Assembly (NCBI GenBank): GCA_963978895.1
Contig: OZ022242.1
Span: 5,341,359-5,405,358, forward strand
Origin: Erpobdella octoculata
Lineage: Eukaryota > Annelida > Clitellata > Hirudinida > Erpobdellidae
Length of the DNA: 64,000 nucleotides
Direction of reading: 5' to 3'
Shown here: in pieces, positions 50,495-63,319 of the stretch
Position numbering within the stretch: the first letter of the stretch is position 1
Layout: each line of letters begins with the position of its first letter
Position numbers and translations under genes: made by a program
Notes under the pieces: model-generated
Databases searched by the model: none
What the model saw: the letters and a program-made list of their open reading frames with translations, nothing else
What the model was told of the DNA's origin: nothing

Positions 50495-52326
50495 CAGGCC
50501 CGTAGGCAGGATTTAGTGAGTGGGGGGGCTATGAAAATTAGTAGGGGGGCTACTGACGAACGAAGGCACCGAAGAAGCCTGCGCGCGAGCGCCGCAGGTG
50601 CAAAGCCTTTCGCGATAAGGAGATTCGCTAAAGCATTTTGTAGCATTTGACAAAAAATGGCATCCAATTTTTGATATCCTATTATTTAATTTTAGATTTT
50701 CTAAGAGTTGTAATATGTTGCTCGTTATAACAAAAATTTACAATTTCCACAGGCAATTTTGTCAAATAACAGTATGCTTGTTGTTATCCACAATCTTGAT
50801 TTTTGATGCGTGCATGGCACACCACTGAGATGACAGCACTGAATCAAATTGTCCAAATTTAATTTCTGATTAAGACAACCGTTATAGTCCACAATACAAT
50901 AACTTGCTTATTTTATTTTTGAAAAAAACTTGTACATCTGTATCAAATGCCAAGAAATCAATAAAGTAAAATCGGATTTAAATATTTGTTTTGACAAAGA
51001 TCAAACCACATTATAATAAAATGTACTATTTAGTTTACTTTCTCATTTTAAGTTACTAAACACCCATTCATGTGTTACACATGCAACTTGTCATCAGTTT
51101 CTAAACAATCTAAATAGAAGATTAGATTATATATCAAGTCTATCATTAAACTTATATTGTTGAAAAGATTGTGTGGTTTGACAGTAAGCTTTAAATTGTT
51201 TCTTTGAATTAATCAGTTCAGAATATTGGGGTTAATAGTATTGCAGTGTCAGACTAGCACTAAAAAATACTAAATTATGAAAATAGTTTGAATTATTGAG
51301 AGTCATTCAAAAATCAAAAGCCAAAGTTTGTCAGCTAAGCTGAATTAGCTTCTTTCTCTGTTCTAAAACTGTAAGATTAAAGTTATTATAATATTTAAGA
51401 CTACGTCCATGCACTGATTATGAAACTCATGACAATTTTCATGTATAAAACATGAATGGATGTGTAGTAGCTTGAAATGAGAAACTAAACTAAAAAGTCC
51501 ATTTCATTATAATATGGTTTGATCATTTTCAAGACAATTATTTGAATCCGATTTTATTTTATTGCATTCTTGGTATTTGATAGGTATCCATATCAATTGC
51601 TTTACAGAGCGATTTTTCAAATGCCAGAAGCACAAGTTTGCTTTTTTCTCATGGGACATTGATCTTCTCTTTGGTTGTAATACTCGTAGACAAAAATGAA
51701 TTTTCACAAGTGGCAATCGAGATGCCGAGAGTCATTGCAGCTGAATAGTGCCAATTTAGAGTAGGAAATGCATCTTTATAGTCCAGCATAAAATCCATTA
51801 TTTTCTGGAGACTGCAGCCTGGTTGAAATTTGTTTTTTAGAAACCTACTTGTAATGAGAGCCTCGTCTGCAATATATTTTCAACATCGTCATGCCTGTCT
51901 TGTTTTAGCAGTTGCGTCAACGGTTTAAGGTCGTTGACATCTAAAAACTTGTCTGATGTTGGTAAAAGGGCAGACACTGCACAAGTTAAACCTTTAGAAT
52001 AACTTAAATAACTATCAACAAAGCTCTCCATCAACTCTCCTAATATACCATCCAACATGCTAAAATAAACAGCACAAAGCTGATTCCACTCTGGTGAACA
52101 CTATATTGTCCATTACAGAATCACATAGCGCGCTAATCTGTACTTTTGCTCTTTTTTGGTATGGGTTTTACCAATTATTCATTCTACAGGCATTCAAATT
52201 ATTATTATTAATTTTATATTTAAATTTACCTTTATTATTTATTTTTATTTAAAATTTTAGTGGGGGGCTTAAATTTTTAGTGGGGGGGCTGCCCCCCCCT
52301 TAGCCCCCCCGCTAGCTACGGGGCTG
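50495..52326 (-). mobile_element. Decayed hAT element in unit 3 (1,832 bp)
   Basis: Flanked on both sides by GCTGGAAG (50487-50494, 52327-52334). Left end CAGGCCCGTAG, right end CTACGGGGCTG with one substitution. The minus strand carries the transposase remnant including KKANLCFWHLKNRSVKQ (51507-51716 frame) and the frame at 51837-52058. Confidence 0.9.
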
Positions 52327-52535
52327 GCTGGAAGTCCTTCGTGTTCAAGTTTAAACGTTCTGTCATCACTGCCATCATTCTGTAATTAAAACAGAAACAT
52401 AATTGAATCAACTGTATGAGATAATCTACCTTGACCACTGTCACCATTATCATTATCATCACCAAAAACTCAAAATATTAGCAATAAACCACCGGTCTGC
52501 TTGGGCGTTGACTGGATCTCGCCGTAAGATACGGT

Positions 52536-53257
52536 TTGCAATCTTGGAGCTTTTTCGACTCTGACATGTCGACGTTGAGACAAATTAAGACTGTCTCAAC
52601 ATCTCTCCCCATGACGTGTCTCAACACACTCGTCTCATTCCTAGTTTTGTCAAAGCTTGACTACTGTAACTCTGTTCTTGTGGGGCTTCTAAAGTCCCTT
52701 ATTAGCCGTCTACGTCAGTTATCAACGCTGGTCATGGCTGGTGATGAGGGCCTGCAAATACGACCATATTTCTTTTCTCCTTTCAAGGCTGCACTGGTTA
52801 AAAGCAAGCCGCAGGATAGATTTCAAGATAGCACTTTTGGTGTATGAGTGCCTGCATGAGTCGCCTTCCCTAAACTTCTGTTCAAATACCAAACACGTGA
52901 GCGACATCCAGGCTCAGTAGAGATTGAGATCACCATCATCATCTTCACTCCTCATCCCCGCAACTCGTTTCAAAAATACTAGTGACAGACGGATTGCAGT
53001 CTGTGCAATGTTCATCCTGTAATTTACTTATTATTGATTGTTTGAGCCAAGTTTCGAAATGCAATGACTTTCCAATTTACTGCAAGTACCTACCCTTTGC
53101 AGAAAAAGCAGACATTTCTAACTTGAGCCCTCGATCTCACCAAGTTTTAATATGGAAAGAAAGAAAGGCTCTGGAACACTCTTCCACTGGAAATCACGAT
53201 GGCTGCGACGACTGAACAATTTAGAAAGGTTCTCAAAACGCACTTGTTTGTAGCTTA
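52536..53257 (+). pseudogene. CR1/L2-type non-LTR C-terminal remnant, unit 3
   Basis: As in unit 2, including the 568 bp missing from unit 1; SKLDYCNSVLVGL and the terminal WNTLPLEI-type sequence are present. Confidence 0.78.
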
Positions 53258-54299
53258 GAAGTCATCTGACTACGGCCAAGTTAAAGCAACGCCTCTTAAA
53301 GACCGTCAACAAGTGAATCAAAAAAACAAAGTTTCTGAAAAACACACTTTTATATAATCGATTGTGTAGGCTACATTCTGTTACATAAACAACGAGCATA
53401 TTAGCATAGACAATAAATAGTTCGACGAAAATATCAAAAATAATTATTTAATTAAATTTTGTCTAATCGATCCGAAATTATGATAGAATGCATTGTTAAT
53501 CAGTTTTGAGGTATCTTTAAATTTTGAAGTCTCTAGCTCATCGGGAAGTTAGTTTAAAATCGATTGCAAAATTTGAGGACAGACAGACAGAGAAGTCAAG
53601 TTAAGTAAAAGTGTGTAAAAAACCAACCAAGAAAAGCAATAAACCATTAATAAAAAAACAAACAACCCATGATTTGAAAGCCGAGAACTGGCATGAATTT
53701 GAGTGCTGCTTTGTCCTAAATAAAAAATTGTGCACAAATATACAATACATGTATGTAAGTTAAGCTATTTTTCAATCAATTTATTTATTCATCCATTCAT
53801 TCATTCAACCAGCCACAACAGCAACAGCCAAATTAATATACACAGCAAAATCTCGATTGCGGAGGTTGCACAGGGCAGTGCAAAAAATCCGAGCACCCAA
53901 TTGTACAACAGCAACAACATATCACACATAATAATAGCACATCACCAGCGGAGAGTTGTCTTATGTCAGGAAACAACTCCACCGTGGATGAACAAAGGAA
54001 ATTTCTAAATCTTTTTTTTCTCCAGAAACACCGCTTGATGTGTCAAGGAAGATTCTCCTATATTTTTAATATAAATGGGACTTACAACATTTTAAACAAG
54101 CTCTTTTCCTACACAGCAACTATACTGTGAGTTCAACATAAACAACAACAGCATACCTGCATTGCTTTAAAAGTGTAGAGTACTTTATTTTTCAGTACAA
54201 ACCAGTACTTCTTCCATCTCTTCTTCACCAACTGTACGAGGTATCCACTCATTTCAAAATCTCCGTCGTTGGCTGAAACATGGAGCAAATAATAATCTT

Positions 54300-54372
<73 letters not shown>

Positions 54373-54375
54373 TTT

Positions 54376-55052
<677 letters not shown>

Positions 55053-55182
55053 CGCTCGCTCACCCACTCCGCCCTGCTCCTTTTGTAACGGATTTAAAAT
55101 TTGTTCTCTCCATATTTGATTCCCCTTGACCCTCAAGGTTGTGTGTAAGTATTTATGTTTGTAAATATGTAAGTCCTTTATG

Positions 55183-55350
55183 ATAAGATAAGATAAGATA
55201 AGATAACGTTTATTATAGTGGTTTAGAAGACTTTACGCCTATATACAACCACTTCGAATTAAAAATAATAATAAATAGAATAATATAAAATAAATGATAA
55301 TAATAGATAAATAAACTAATAAAAAATAAATAATTGCATAAAAAATCAGT
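55183..55350 (-). mobile_element. Short unit-3-specific retroposon with (TTATC)n tail
   Basis: Units 1 and 2 read CCTTTATGCATTGC; here about 168 bp is inserted with TATG on both sides. On the minus strand it ends AATAAACG followed by (TTATC)n, like the 3' tail of some non-LTR elements or SINEs. Confidence 0.6.
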
Positions 55351-55791
55351 ATGCATTGCTTCACTATTCATCTGATCGTAATGTAATTTTCACACAAGCT
55401 TGCGAGGCAATCGGAGGTTTTTGTAAAAATTTCTAAATCCGTCACAAAATGAGCGGAGCGAGAGAGCAAACGGAAACGGTAACTGCAGAATGAGCGGGAA
55501 CGAAAAAGAAGCGGGAACGGAAAAACAAACAAAAGTGAAAGAACGACTAGGAAAGGAAAAGCGACCGGGAACGGGAGGGCAAGTGGGAGTGGGAAGGCGA
55601 CCGGGAACGGGGAAACGACCGAGAGCGGGAAAGCGACATTAAACTTTTGATAAAAAAACCAAAATAATTTATAAGGCAAAACAAAATTTGTTTAAGATGA
55701 AGATGGCCCATATTAGTTATTTTTGTGATATTTGTTTATTTTATTTTATTATTTGTGCATTTTATAGTGATAGGTTATGTTTAAACAATAG

Positions 55792-55914
<123 letters not shown>

Positions 55915-56070
55915 GTTATATAACCTTTTTCCTATGGAAGGATTTCAGATTTTATTAATTGAAAAAATAAACGTTGTTTTGGTTTTGAGACATCTTGGCA
56001 AAAGAAATTTTATTTATCAAAAGATTTGATAGAGTGGTATGATAAATTCCAAATTGCTGTATGTTTTTAG

Positions 56071-56303
56071 ATGGAAAATTCAAATTTGTGACATCTCAAT
56101 AAAATTAGCATATTTAGATAGATAATTCAAAAACAAATCAATATGTAAAAGTTTCATTGACATGCAACAAGAATTAACAGATTAAATCAGTAAAAACTGA
56201 TTGAGAAATCGGTTGCTAACTTTTCACGCATTTAACATGGAAAATTCAAAGTTGTAGCATCTCAATAAAATTAGCATATTTAGATAGATAATTAAAAAAC
56301 AAA
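56071..56303 (+). repeat. Pair of 67-bp direct repeats
   Basis: ATGGAAAATTCAAATTTGTG at 56071 and a close copy at 56237, both running to TTAGATAGATAATT and AAAAACAAA. The remainder of 55912-56289 holds nothing recognisable. Confidence 0.85.
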
Positions 56304-56872
56304 GGCTATTCTGGAGTGGATTTAAGGAATTACGTCAAAGAGTTCAAGGATGAAGAAAGGGTTAAGAGAATGGAGGAACGGGGAAAAAAAGCTCAGCAGG
56401 AGCGGGAAGATTAAAAAAGCGCAACAAGAACATGAACGTGAATATAAAATAGCGCAACAAGAACGTGAACGTGAAGATAAAATAGCTCAACGTCAACATG
56501 AATTGGAATTGAAGCTGGAATTGGAAGCCCTAACAAAACAAGTAAATTAAAAACGAATTTTTAAAACCAATGCTCTTATATGTAATTAAAATTTTGCAAT
56601 CAATTTTTTCTTATATTACTCTTTTATTTTATACTAGCGGGGTTACCCGGCGTTGCCCGGGGTTTTTAGAGGTTTTTCTAATGTTTGTCCCTCTCGCTCC
56701 CGTTTCCTTCTCCACTTTCCCGTTTTCGTCGCGTTCCCGGTCGCTTTTCCGCTCTCGGTCGTTTTCCAGCTCCCGGTCGCTTTCCCGCTCAGAAGTTTTG
56801 TTATCGATTTTCTCTCTTGCTCGCGTTTCCTTCCAAGCTTGCTCTCCCGATTCCAGTCGCTTTCCGCGTTCC

Positions 56873-57020
56873 CGGTCGCTTTCCGCGTTCCCGGTCGCTT
56901 TCCCGTTCCCGGTCGCTTTCCCGTTCCCGGTCGCTTTCCCGTTCCCGGTCGCTTTCCCGTTCCCGGTCGCTTTCCCGTTCTCGGTCGCTTTCCCGTTCCC
57001 GGTCGCTTTCCCGTTCCCGC
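56873..57020 (-). repeat. 18-bp minisatellite in the complete Helitron, about 8 units
   Basis: Same GGGAACGGGAAAGCGACC unit as at 20881, read on the minus strand. Confidence 0.92.
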
Positions 57021-57171
57021 TCACGCTTGCTCTCCCGTTCCCGGTCATGCTTGCTCTCCCATTCCCGGTCACGTTGCTCTCCCGTTCCCGTCCCCGTTCA
57101 CGCTCATTTTCTCTTTTCCATTCTTTCATAACTTTTGTTAGCCTATAAAACGTAAAATAGATTTGCTAAGA

Positions 57172-57436
57172 CTATATATATATATGAATGTTTGTGGTTT
57201 AGTTTGTCTATTATAGAAACGGGAAAGCGACCCGGAACGGACAGCGAGTGGGAGCGGGAATGCGACACGGAACGGACAGCGAGCGGGAGCGGGAATGCGA
57301 CCGGCAGCGGGAAAACGACCGAAAACGGGAAAGCAAACAGGAGTGGGAAAGCAGGTGGGAACGGAAACGGAAGAGAAAGAGACAAACATTAGAAAAACCT
57401 CTATAAAACCCGGGCAACGCCGGGTATCTCCGCTAG
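57172..57436 (+). mobile_element. Small nested Helitron (about 265 bp)
   Basis: Starts near TATATATGAATGTTTGTGG and ends GGGTATCTCCGCTAG (CTAG 57433-57436). It lies in the opposite orientation to the surrounding Helitron, as in the copies at 20409 and 35328. Confidence 0.75.
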
Positions 57437-58942
57437 TACATACATAAACACAGACACAGACACACATACATGCACATACACATACATACATACACACATT
57501 CATACGCACATACATATATATATAGTTCCCGCTCGCTCACCCGCTCCGCTCCGCTCATTTTGTGACGGATTTCAAATTTTTTTTTTATTTGACTCCCCTT
57601 GACTCTCAAGGTTGTGTGAAAATTTCATTACGATCGGATGAATGGTGTAGCAATGCATAAAGGACATTAACATACATAAATACAAACATTCATTTTTATA
57701 TATATAGATTAAAGTCGAAATATCGAAATTAATTAAAATTAACTAAATTAATTGACTTATTGTAAAACTAATAATTGAATATTGCATTGTCTTCTATTTT
57801 GAGCATGTATGCAAAATTTGAAAAAAATCTATCATCAGGAAGTGACTCAAAAATTGATTGCAAGATTTGAAACAGACAGAGAAACAGACAGACAGAGAAA
57901 CAGAGACGATGAGTTAATAAAAGCATTGGTAAAAAGATCCAAAGCCGACGGTAGAGGTAACAAAGATTCCACATCCAAAGTTCTCGGAAGGTGACGACGT
58001 GGACGCGTTTCTCCTCCGTTTTGAGGCATTGGCCAAGGCAAATGATCACCCAAGAAAGGGTTGGGGAATACTTCTGGGATCGCTATTAAGTTTCAAAACT
58101 TTGATCGTCTTTGGTCAATTGGATAGCAATCAAATGACAGATTACGAAACCGTCAAAGAGGCGCTGTTGCGTCGTTTTGGTAAATCAGCAGAAGATTATC
58201 GGTTGAAATTCCGAGGAGAAAAACTAAATTCAGAAGAAACATGGGAACAATACTTGATGAGGCTAAACAGCTATCTTAAACGGTGGGTAGATCTCGCAGG
58301 TGAAGAAGATTTCCAATTTTTGATTCTGAGGGAACAATTTTTTAGGAAATGCCCACCTGAGATGGTCGAGTACCTATTAGAGAAGGAGGCCCACGATGTT
58401 AACGTTTTGAGTCGTTGGGTTAATAAATACAACCAGGCTCATCCGGAGAAATATTATCCTGCCCAAGAAGAAAAAAAGAAATGGAGTATGGTTCTTTCTA
58501 TGACTAACAGTGACTCGGGAATGGTTGGACCCCGTTGTTACAATTGTTATCAAGTTGGACATTTGGCGAAGGACTGCAAACAAGGCACTCAGGCAAGTCC
58601 AGTCATGTGCCAAGCACGTAGAGAGGCCACCATGACACCACCATTCAAAGATTCTGGAATAGTGAATGCATGTGCCACCATGGTCCTCGAAGGTAAAATG
58701 GACGAGGTCAAATTTAAGTGTGGCTGCGTTTCACCCGTCATAGCGGATGGCTGTTTTCATTCAGGAGGAAGACTTAAGCTTACCAGAGGTTTTGTGAATA
58801 ACAAACCTGTAAATGTTTTGAGGGACACGGCTGTACATCGATTATGGTCAAGGAATCGTTAGTGCATCCACCTCAGATGACCGGAAGAACAAGACCATGT
58901 GTTTTGATCGACGGCACAGTACGGAATGGAATGGTTGTGTTT

Positions 58943-59913
58943 CAGTTTTATAGCCATTTAAATTAGTTGGAATCTCATATTTTGGCTGTTGTGTGATAAA
59001 TCAATCGCAAACTTACTGAAAATAAATAGGCAGAAATGTAAAATGTAAAAATCTATAACTTACTGATAAGTCTAAAATTAGTATATGATTACAATACAAT
59101 ACAATACAATACAATACAATACAATACAAAACAATGCAATACAGTAAAAAAACTCTAATGAAAAAATTCCTTCATAAAGGTAAGCAGTTTAAAATAATAT
59201 ATGAGTGTTGAATATATTAGATGGTATTGTTGATTATTTTATTTATTTATTTATTTTGATTATTAAGTTGAGTATTTTAGATGGTATTTTTCAAATTAGT
59301 ATATGATTATTGAGTATATAAGATGGTATTGTTTAAATAAGCATATGAGTATTGAGTATATTAGATGGTAATTTTTAAATTAGTGTATGAGTATACCAGG
59401 TGGTATTGTTTAAATTAGTATATTGGTATATTAGATGGTATTGTTTCAATTAGTATGTGATTATACCAGGTGCTATTGTTTAAATTAGCATATGTATACC
59501 AGATGGTATTGTTTAAACTAGTTCAGGTGTATATTAAATATTAGATGATATTGTTTGGATTAAAAGACATCTTGTGATCAAATAATGATTTTCCACATCC
59601 AGCCCACCTGTGCAATTGATAGAGACAATATTGTCAGAACGAGATCATATCTCATTTTTCAAGTTTCTTTCTACACTCTCTCAGCACGAGAAACTGATCA
59701 AATACACAAGTGCGTATTTGATATTTTTTCTGCGTAAAACTAGCTTCTTTTGTAATTCAATATGCTTTAATATCAAATGAATTTAATTTTAAACATTCTT
59801 GTTTAGTTTTCTGTTTTATTTGTATATAGAGATAAAACATAATCATTTACTGTTTCATAATGATTAGCATTGAAATAGAGTACAAAAAATTTGCTATGAT
59901 TTACTTTTTTTCA
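58943..59913. other. AT-rich region with simple repeats
   Basis: An (ACAAT)n run at about 59089-59138. About 59200-59560 holds a degenerate minisatellite of some 40 bp built on TTAGATGGTATTGTTTAAA and GAGTATTGAGTATAT. No gene assigned. Confidence 0.7.
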
Positions 59914-60350
59914 GAAACACTACCACTCAAATCAGAGCTATTTACAAATTCAAATGAGAAAGATTCAGTTGTGTAAGTAATATGAATGATGAATATACTT
60001 TAATTTTGATTGGACAGTTTCTTGCACAGAATTGTTTAAATATTGATACAACTGAATTCAATTGAATGGTTTCTTATCCAGTAACAATAGCATATTTTAT
60101 TTATTAACTGTTAATTGCTAAAAAAATTGAAAATTAACATACTGATTCTTGAATAAATGAAGTAAAATTGCATTACGAAATGAATTTTACCTCAAAACAT
60201 AAATTTAGTATGCATTATTTGTACGGATTTGAGAATATTTTACTTCTAATAAATAATATTATAATGATAAACTTAATTTTAATTGATTAAATTATTTTAT
60301 TTTATTACTTGCTTTTACAGGAGCCCAGCTGATGATGCGTGGGATTAGAT
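59914..60350 (+). CDS. Possible last two exons of a plus-strand gene (weak)
   Basis: A TTTTTTTCAG acceptor precedes an open stretch (LPLKSELFTNSNEKDSVV) that ends at a GTAAGT donor near 59971. A CTTGCTTTTACAG acceptor near 60320 opens SPADDAWD and a TAG, in phase with the first. The acidic DDAWD end looks protein-like, but no upstream exon is identified and the pieces are short, so chance remains likely. Confidence 0.22.
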
Positions 60351-60946
60351 TGTAGTATTCATTTAATTGTTTCATTCACACCTATTTATTTAGTAGTTAA
60401 AAACAAGTCACTTGCATGCTTTAAACAGAAATTAGTCATTTCAATTTATTTTTCCAAAATCTTTCATTTTTTAGATCTGTAGAACATGTGCACAGATTAT
60501 GTTATTACATAGTGAGCACTGAATGTGCACAAATGACATTATAACATAGTGAACACATTATATGCTGCAAGGGTGATGTCATGGCATGGTACATGTTAAA
60601 GATAAATGAATGTGACAACACCAAGGCCTCAGTATACTAACTATTTAACATGTCAGATAACAAAAATTCAGAGTATGAAAATATTGCTTTTAAAGTATTG
60701 CTTTTTTTCATCAGATTTGGTCTTCATCATTTAGATTTTCATGCATGTGTTGTTCAGATTATGTCCAGTTTGTATAAGATACGTTCTTCTATTCACAATC
60801 ACAAAGCATCTCCTTCAGGGAAAATCAGATTAGTAAGCATATAAATTACAGGAAGTAAAAATTATAAATCAGATAATTAGTTTACAAGCAAAAATATTCT
60901 AATGAATTTGTCTAAAGCAAGCTGTATGTCACATCACTGAAATAAT
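60351..60946. other. Intergenic region, no recognisable gene
   Basis: Unique AT-rich sequence. A 64-codon frame at 60650-60844 has no recognisable features. It may contain the 3' UTR of the minus-strand gene, but no canonical AATAAA is seen near its stop. Confidence 0.5.
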
Positions 60947-62560
60947 TCAATGAGATAAGTCGTATTTTAAAGCAATTTCTGCTGCCAGCTTGTTCATTTC
61001 ATTTTGTGATCCATCTGCTGAAGGAATGTCAGCCTGGCAAGCAGTGAATATGAGTTTGTAGATATGTTCATCTCTTTTTTTATTTAAAGCTTCTGCTTTA
61101 ATATCATCCCAAGATCTGACTGGTCCATGCATGTCGACTTTCACTTCTGACATGGGTCTAAGTTCGGGTGCTCCTTGTGCTAAATAAACGGCGAGCAACC
61201 CGCAGATGAAAACCTTAGACGCTTTGTGTATTTCGGATAGATCAACGTGTTTGTAGATATTGAGAACAATCTATAAAAAAAAGTTTTTGACTTAAATAAA
61301 CATGCAGAGTTTGTTTTTTATGAGCAAAACAATATCATCAACCTGCTTGAAACTCCAGGATGATGTAACAACATGAACGAAGAAGAAATCGTTTAGTTTT
61401 GCAGATCTCACGTAAAGACTAATGGCAACATTTAAGAGGCTATCTAAAAATGGTATCAAACACGATTCATTGTTTTTCTCAGGATACTGAATATTAACTC
61501 TGCTGCCATATTCAACCAGTTCAGTTAATCTTTGTGAAAATAAAAGCGTTAAACAAATTTATTCGGCTGCAGGGTTTATATAATTTAACTACTAAGAAAC
61601 TCATACAATGTTTTTGTACATTGTATGCTTTTCTCATTTATATTATATGTTGTATTTGCATAAAAATTTTCAAGAGTATGCAGTACATACTTTGTTTGGT
61701 ACAGAATAGAAACAAATGTAGAGAATCTTGAATTTTGAGTCATACTGTCTTTATCGGCTTTACATCTCTCTTCGACATAATTTCTCAATTCGACATTCGA
61801 TCTCAATTCTTCCAAAACAATAAAAATGTCTTGCTTTCCTCTCCCGATATTATCTAGTGGTACTTTTGTGCCAGGGGAGAGATAAGTGCATACGGCATAT
61901 GCTAACCCTTCACATATGGTTCTAAAAACAATGTTTTATGCTAAAATTAATTGGATTTTCCATTAAGCTATGGATCATACCTAGGGTGTTTAACTGAAAA
62001 CCCATATCCAATATGAATGAGAGAATGAAGTGCAGCTCCCATAAGTCCCCATATAAGTCCACTTTTGAAGTATTCTTCGGCTACAAGTTTGCTCGGATCA
62101 GAGTCATATTTTTCCTTTAGTAATCTCTCAAAATGGGAAACCAAAAAATAATAACCAGTCTTTTGTCCACGAAGATCTCTGACGTATTTCTCAATCTAGA
62201 AAAGAATATGATAAATCGTAAAATAAAAAAAAATATTAACACCTCAAAGAAAATTTCTTGGCTAACCTCTTCATTCTTTATCCTGCTAAGGTCTGGAATG
62301 TTTTCCTGGTTTCTACGTTTCTCAGAACTTTCTAAAACTTTTGTGTAGTATTCCAAAAAATTCAACAAAATACTCTTGGTAGCTCCTAGCTCGAAAAGGG
62401 CAACCAGTCCGTGGGCTAAATGGTTGAAAAAAAATCTGCCATGAGTTATATTGTATTTGTCTGTAGAATTGCAGGTAAGCAGTCGTCTTAGGTAGTCGTA
62501 GTCAGGTAAATCTGACAGCTGGTTTGTTCTATTCGCGTCCACATGCACGTTTGTACTCAT
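60947..62560 (-). CDS. Questin-oxidase-like protein, five exons
   Basis: Exons on the minus strand: 62560-62267, 62195-61981, 61921-61691, 61529-61343 and 61270-60947, all with GT-AG introns of 59-161 bp and consistent phase, giving 416 residues. A second donor at 62242 would extend exon 1 to 62243 and give 424. The start is MSTNVHVDAN. Family hallmarks are NHLAHGLVALFELGA (46-60), LHSLIHIGYG (154-163), DFFFVHVVTSSW in exon 4 and LLAVYLAQGAPEL in exon 5. This histidine pattern is that of the questin oxidase family, whose fungal founder GedK opens an anthraquinone ring in geodin biosynthesis. In animals the substrate is unknown. Length is normal for the family. No signal peptide or membrane span, so probably soluble. 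It is the only conventional spliced host gene in the window. Confidence 0.85.
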
Positions 62561-62620
62561 AGTTGACCAGAGATTTTTTCCGTTTTGTTAATTTCTTGTT
62601 TTAGACTGTGTGTCGCGTGA

Positions 62621-62627
62621 TTTTATA
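62621..62627 (-). promoter_or_regulatory. TATA box candidate for the questin-oxidase-like gene
   Basis: TATAAAA on the minus strand, 60 bp before the start codon, in ACGATATAAAATCACGCG. Position fits a short 5' UTR. Confidence 0.4.
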
Positions 62628-62736
62628 TCGTTGTTTACAGTTTGATCAAAGTTCGTTGCCTGCGAATAACTAGATCGCTAAGTGTAGAACAGTGTAGGTG
62701 TGTAGTGTGTTGGTATTGTTGGTATGTTGCCGGGCT

Positions 62737-62848
62737 GCATATTTCTAAATGGTAGTATGCGGCAATACAGGGTGACTAGCAGCCTAAGAGGGGCGTGGCT
62801 GCTAGTCGACCTCTCTATATTGCCGCATACTACAATTTAGAAATATGC
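62737..62848. repeat. Long near-perfect hairpin
   Basis: The left arm 62737-62784 (GCATATTTCTAAATGGTAGT onward) and right arm 62797-62848 pair over about 48 bp with few mismatches and a 4-base bulge, around a 12-base loop (TAAGAGGGGCGT). It begins about 175 bp upstream of the questin-oxidase start codon. It could be a foldback element, a small hairpin RNA source or a cruciform site. Confidence 0.85.
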
Positions 62849-63094
62849 TGCCTGCCGGGCTGACATACTTGAGGTGATCTAAAACTTGGAGACTGGAGGT
62901 AGGATGTTCCCACAATACTGTATGTTCTTTGGTTATAAATGAGTGGCCACCAGGCGTGAAAATAGATATAATTTCAAGCCATAAAACCCAGTGTGATCCA
63001 GTTTTTTTAGCCTGTTAGACCACAGGTGTAAGGATCTCGTAATGGCAGACAATGGACTATCCATAAATGACAACGAGATATTATTAGGTTTTAC
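62849..63094. other. Unique sequence, nothing recognised
   Basis: No coding frame or repeat supported. Confidence 0.6.
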
Positions 63095-63319
63095 TAATAA
63101 TGAATAATGATGAATTTATATAGCGCCAGATAAGTCAGAGGCGCTTACGAAGGTTCCTTTGGATCGGAAACTTCGAAGAACACGCTATTTTCATAGACAT
63201 GAGAAAGCAATGCGAGTGAACTCCTTGCCTAAGGGAGTTACGCTGGTGACGCAGGTGAGGCTTGAACTGCCGACCTAACGATCAACAGGCGAGCGCTCTA
63301 CCGCTCTGCCACCAGCGCC
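63095..63319 (-). mobile_element. tRNA-derived SINE, second copy
   Basis: The minus strand starts GGCGCTGGTGGCAGAGCGG at 63319, with B-box-like GGCAGTTCAAGCCTC, and ends TGGCGCTATATAAATTCATC with an (ATT)-rich tail. Clearly related to 23687-23935 but diverged in the body. Confidence 0.88.

Larger units (their letters stand above)
56634..57708 (-). mobile_element. Complete non-autonomous Helitron, minisatellite family (1,075 bp)
   Basis: The minus strand starts TCTATATATATAAAAATG at 57708 and ends GGGTAACCCCGCTAG at 56634. The undisturbed target exists at about 25122-25143 (CTTTAATATAAAATAAAAG), and removal of 56634-57708 recreates it, with insertion between A and T. This copy defines the ends for the fragments elsewhere. 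Confidence 0.93.
56538..57935 (+). repeat. Dispersed repeat inserted in gag, itself holding a Helitron
   Basis: ACAAGTAAATTAAAAACG on the left and AAAAGCATTGGTAAAA on the right, as in the repeats at 24903 and 25579. It is split by the Helitron at 56634-57708. Confidence 0.7.
56290..58942 (+). pseudogene. Gypsy-type gag/protease pseudogene, interrupted
   Basis: The N-terminal part at 56290-56537 is a charged coiled coil (DEERVKRMEERGKK, QEREREDKIAQ) with one frameshift. After an insertion (56538-57935) the frame resumes: EGDDVDAFLLRFEALAKAN and MTDYETVKEALLRRFG define a SCAN-like capsid domain. A zinc knuckle CYNCYQVGHLAKDC (C-x2-C-x4-H-x4-C) follows at 58536-58577. Gag would package element RNA in a particle. 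After another frameshift near 58830 the adjacent frame begins a retroviral-type aspartic protease (VLRDTA, where D-T-G is expected). It is cut off near 58942; no pol follows. Confidence 0.85.

Noticed and set aside
60650..60844. 64-codon plus-strand frame
   Set aside because: AT-rich, no recognisable features; likely chance.
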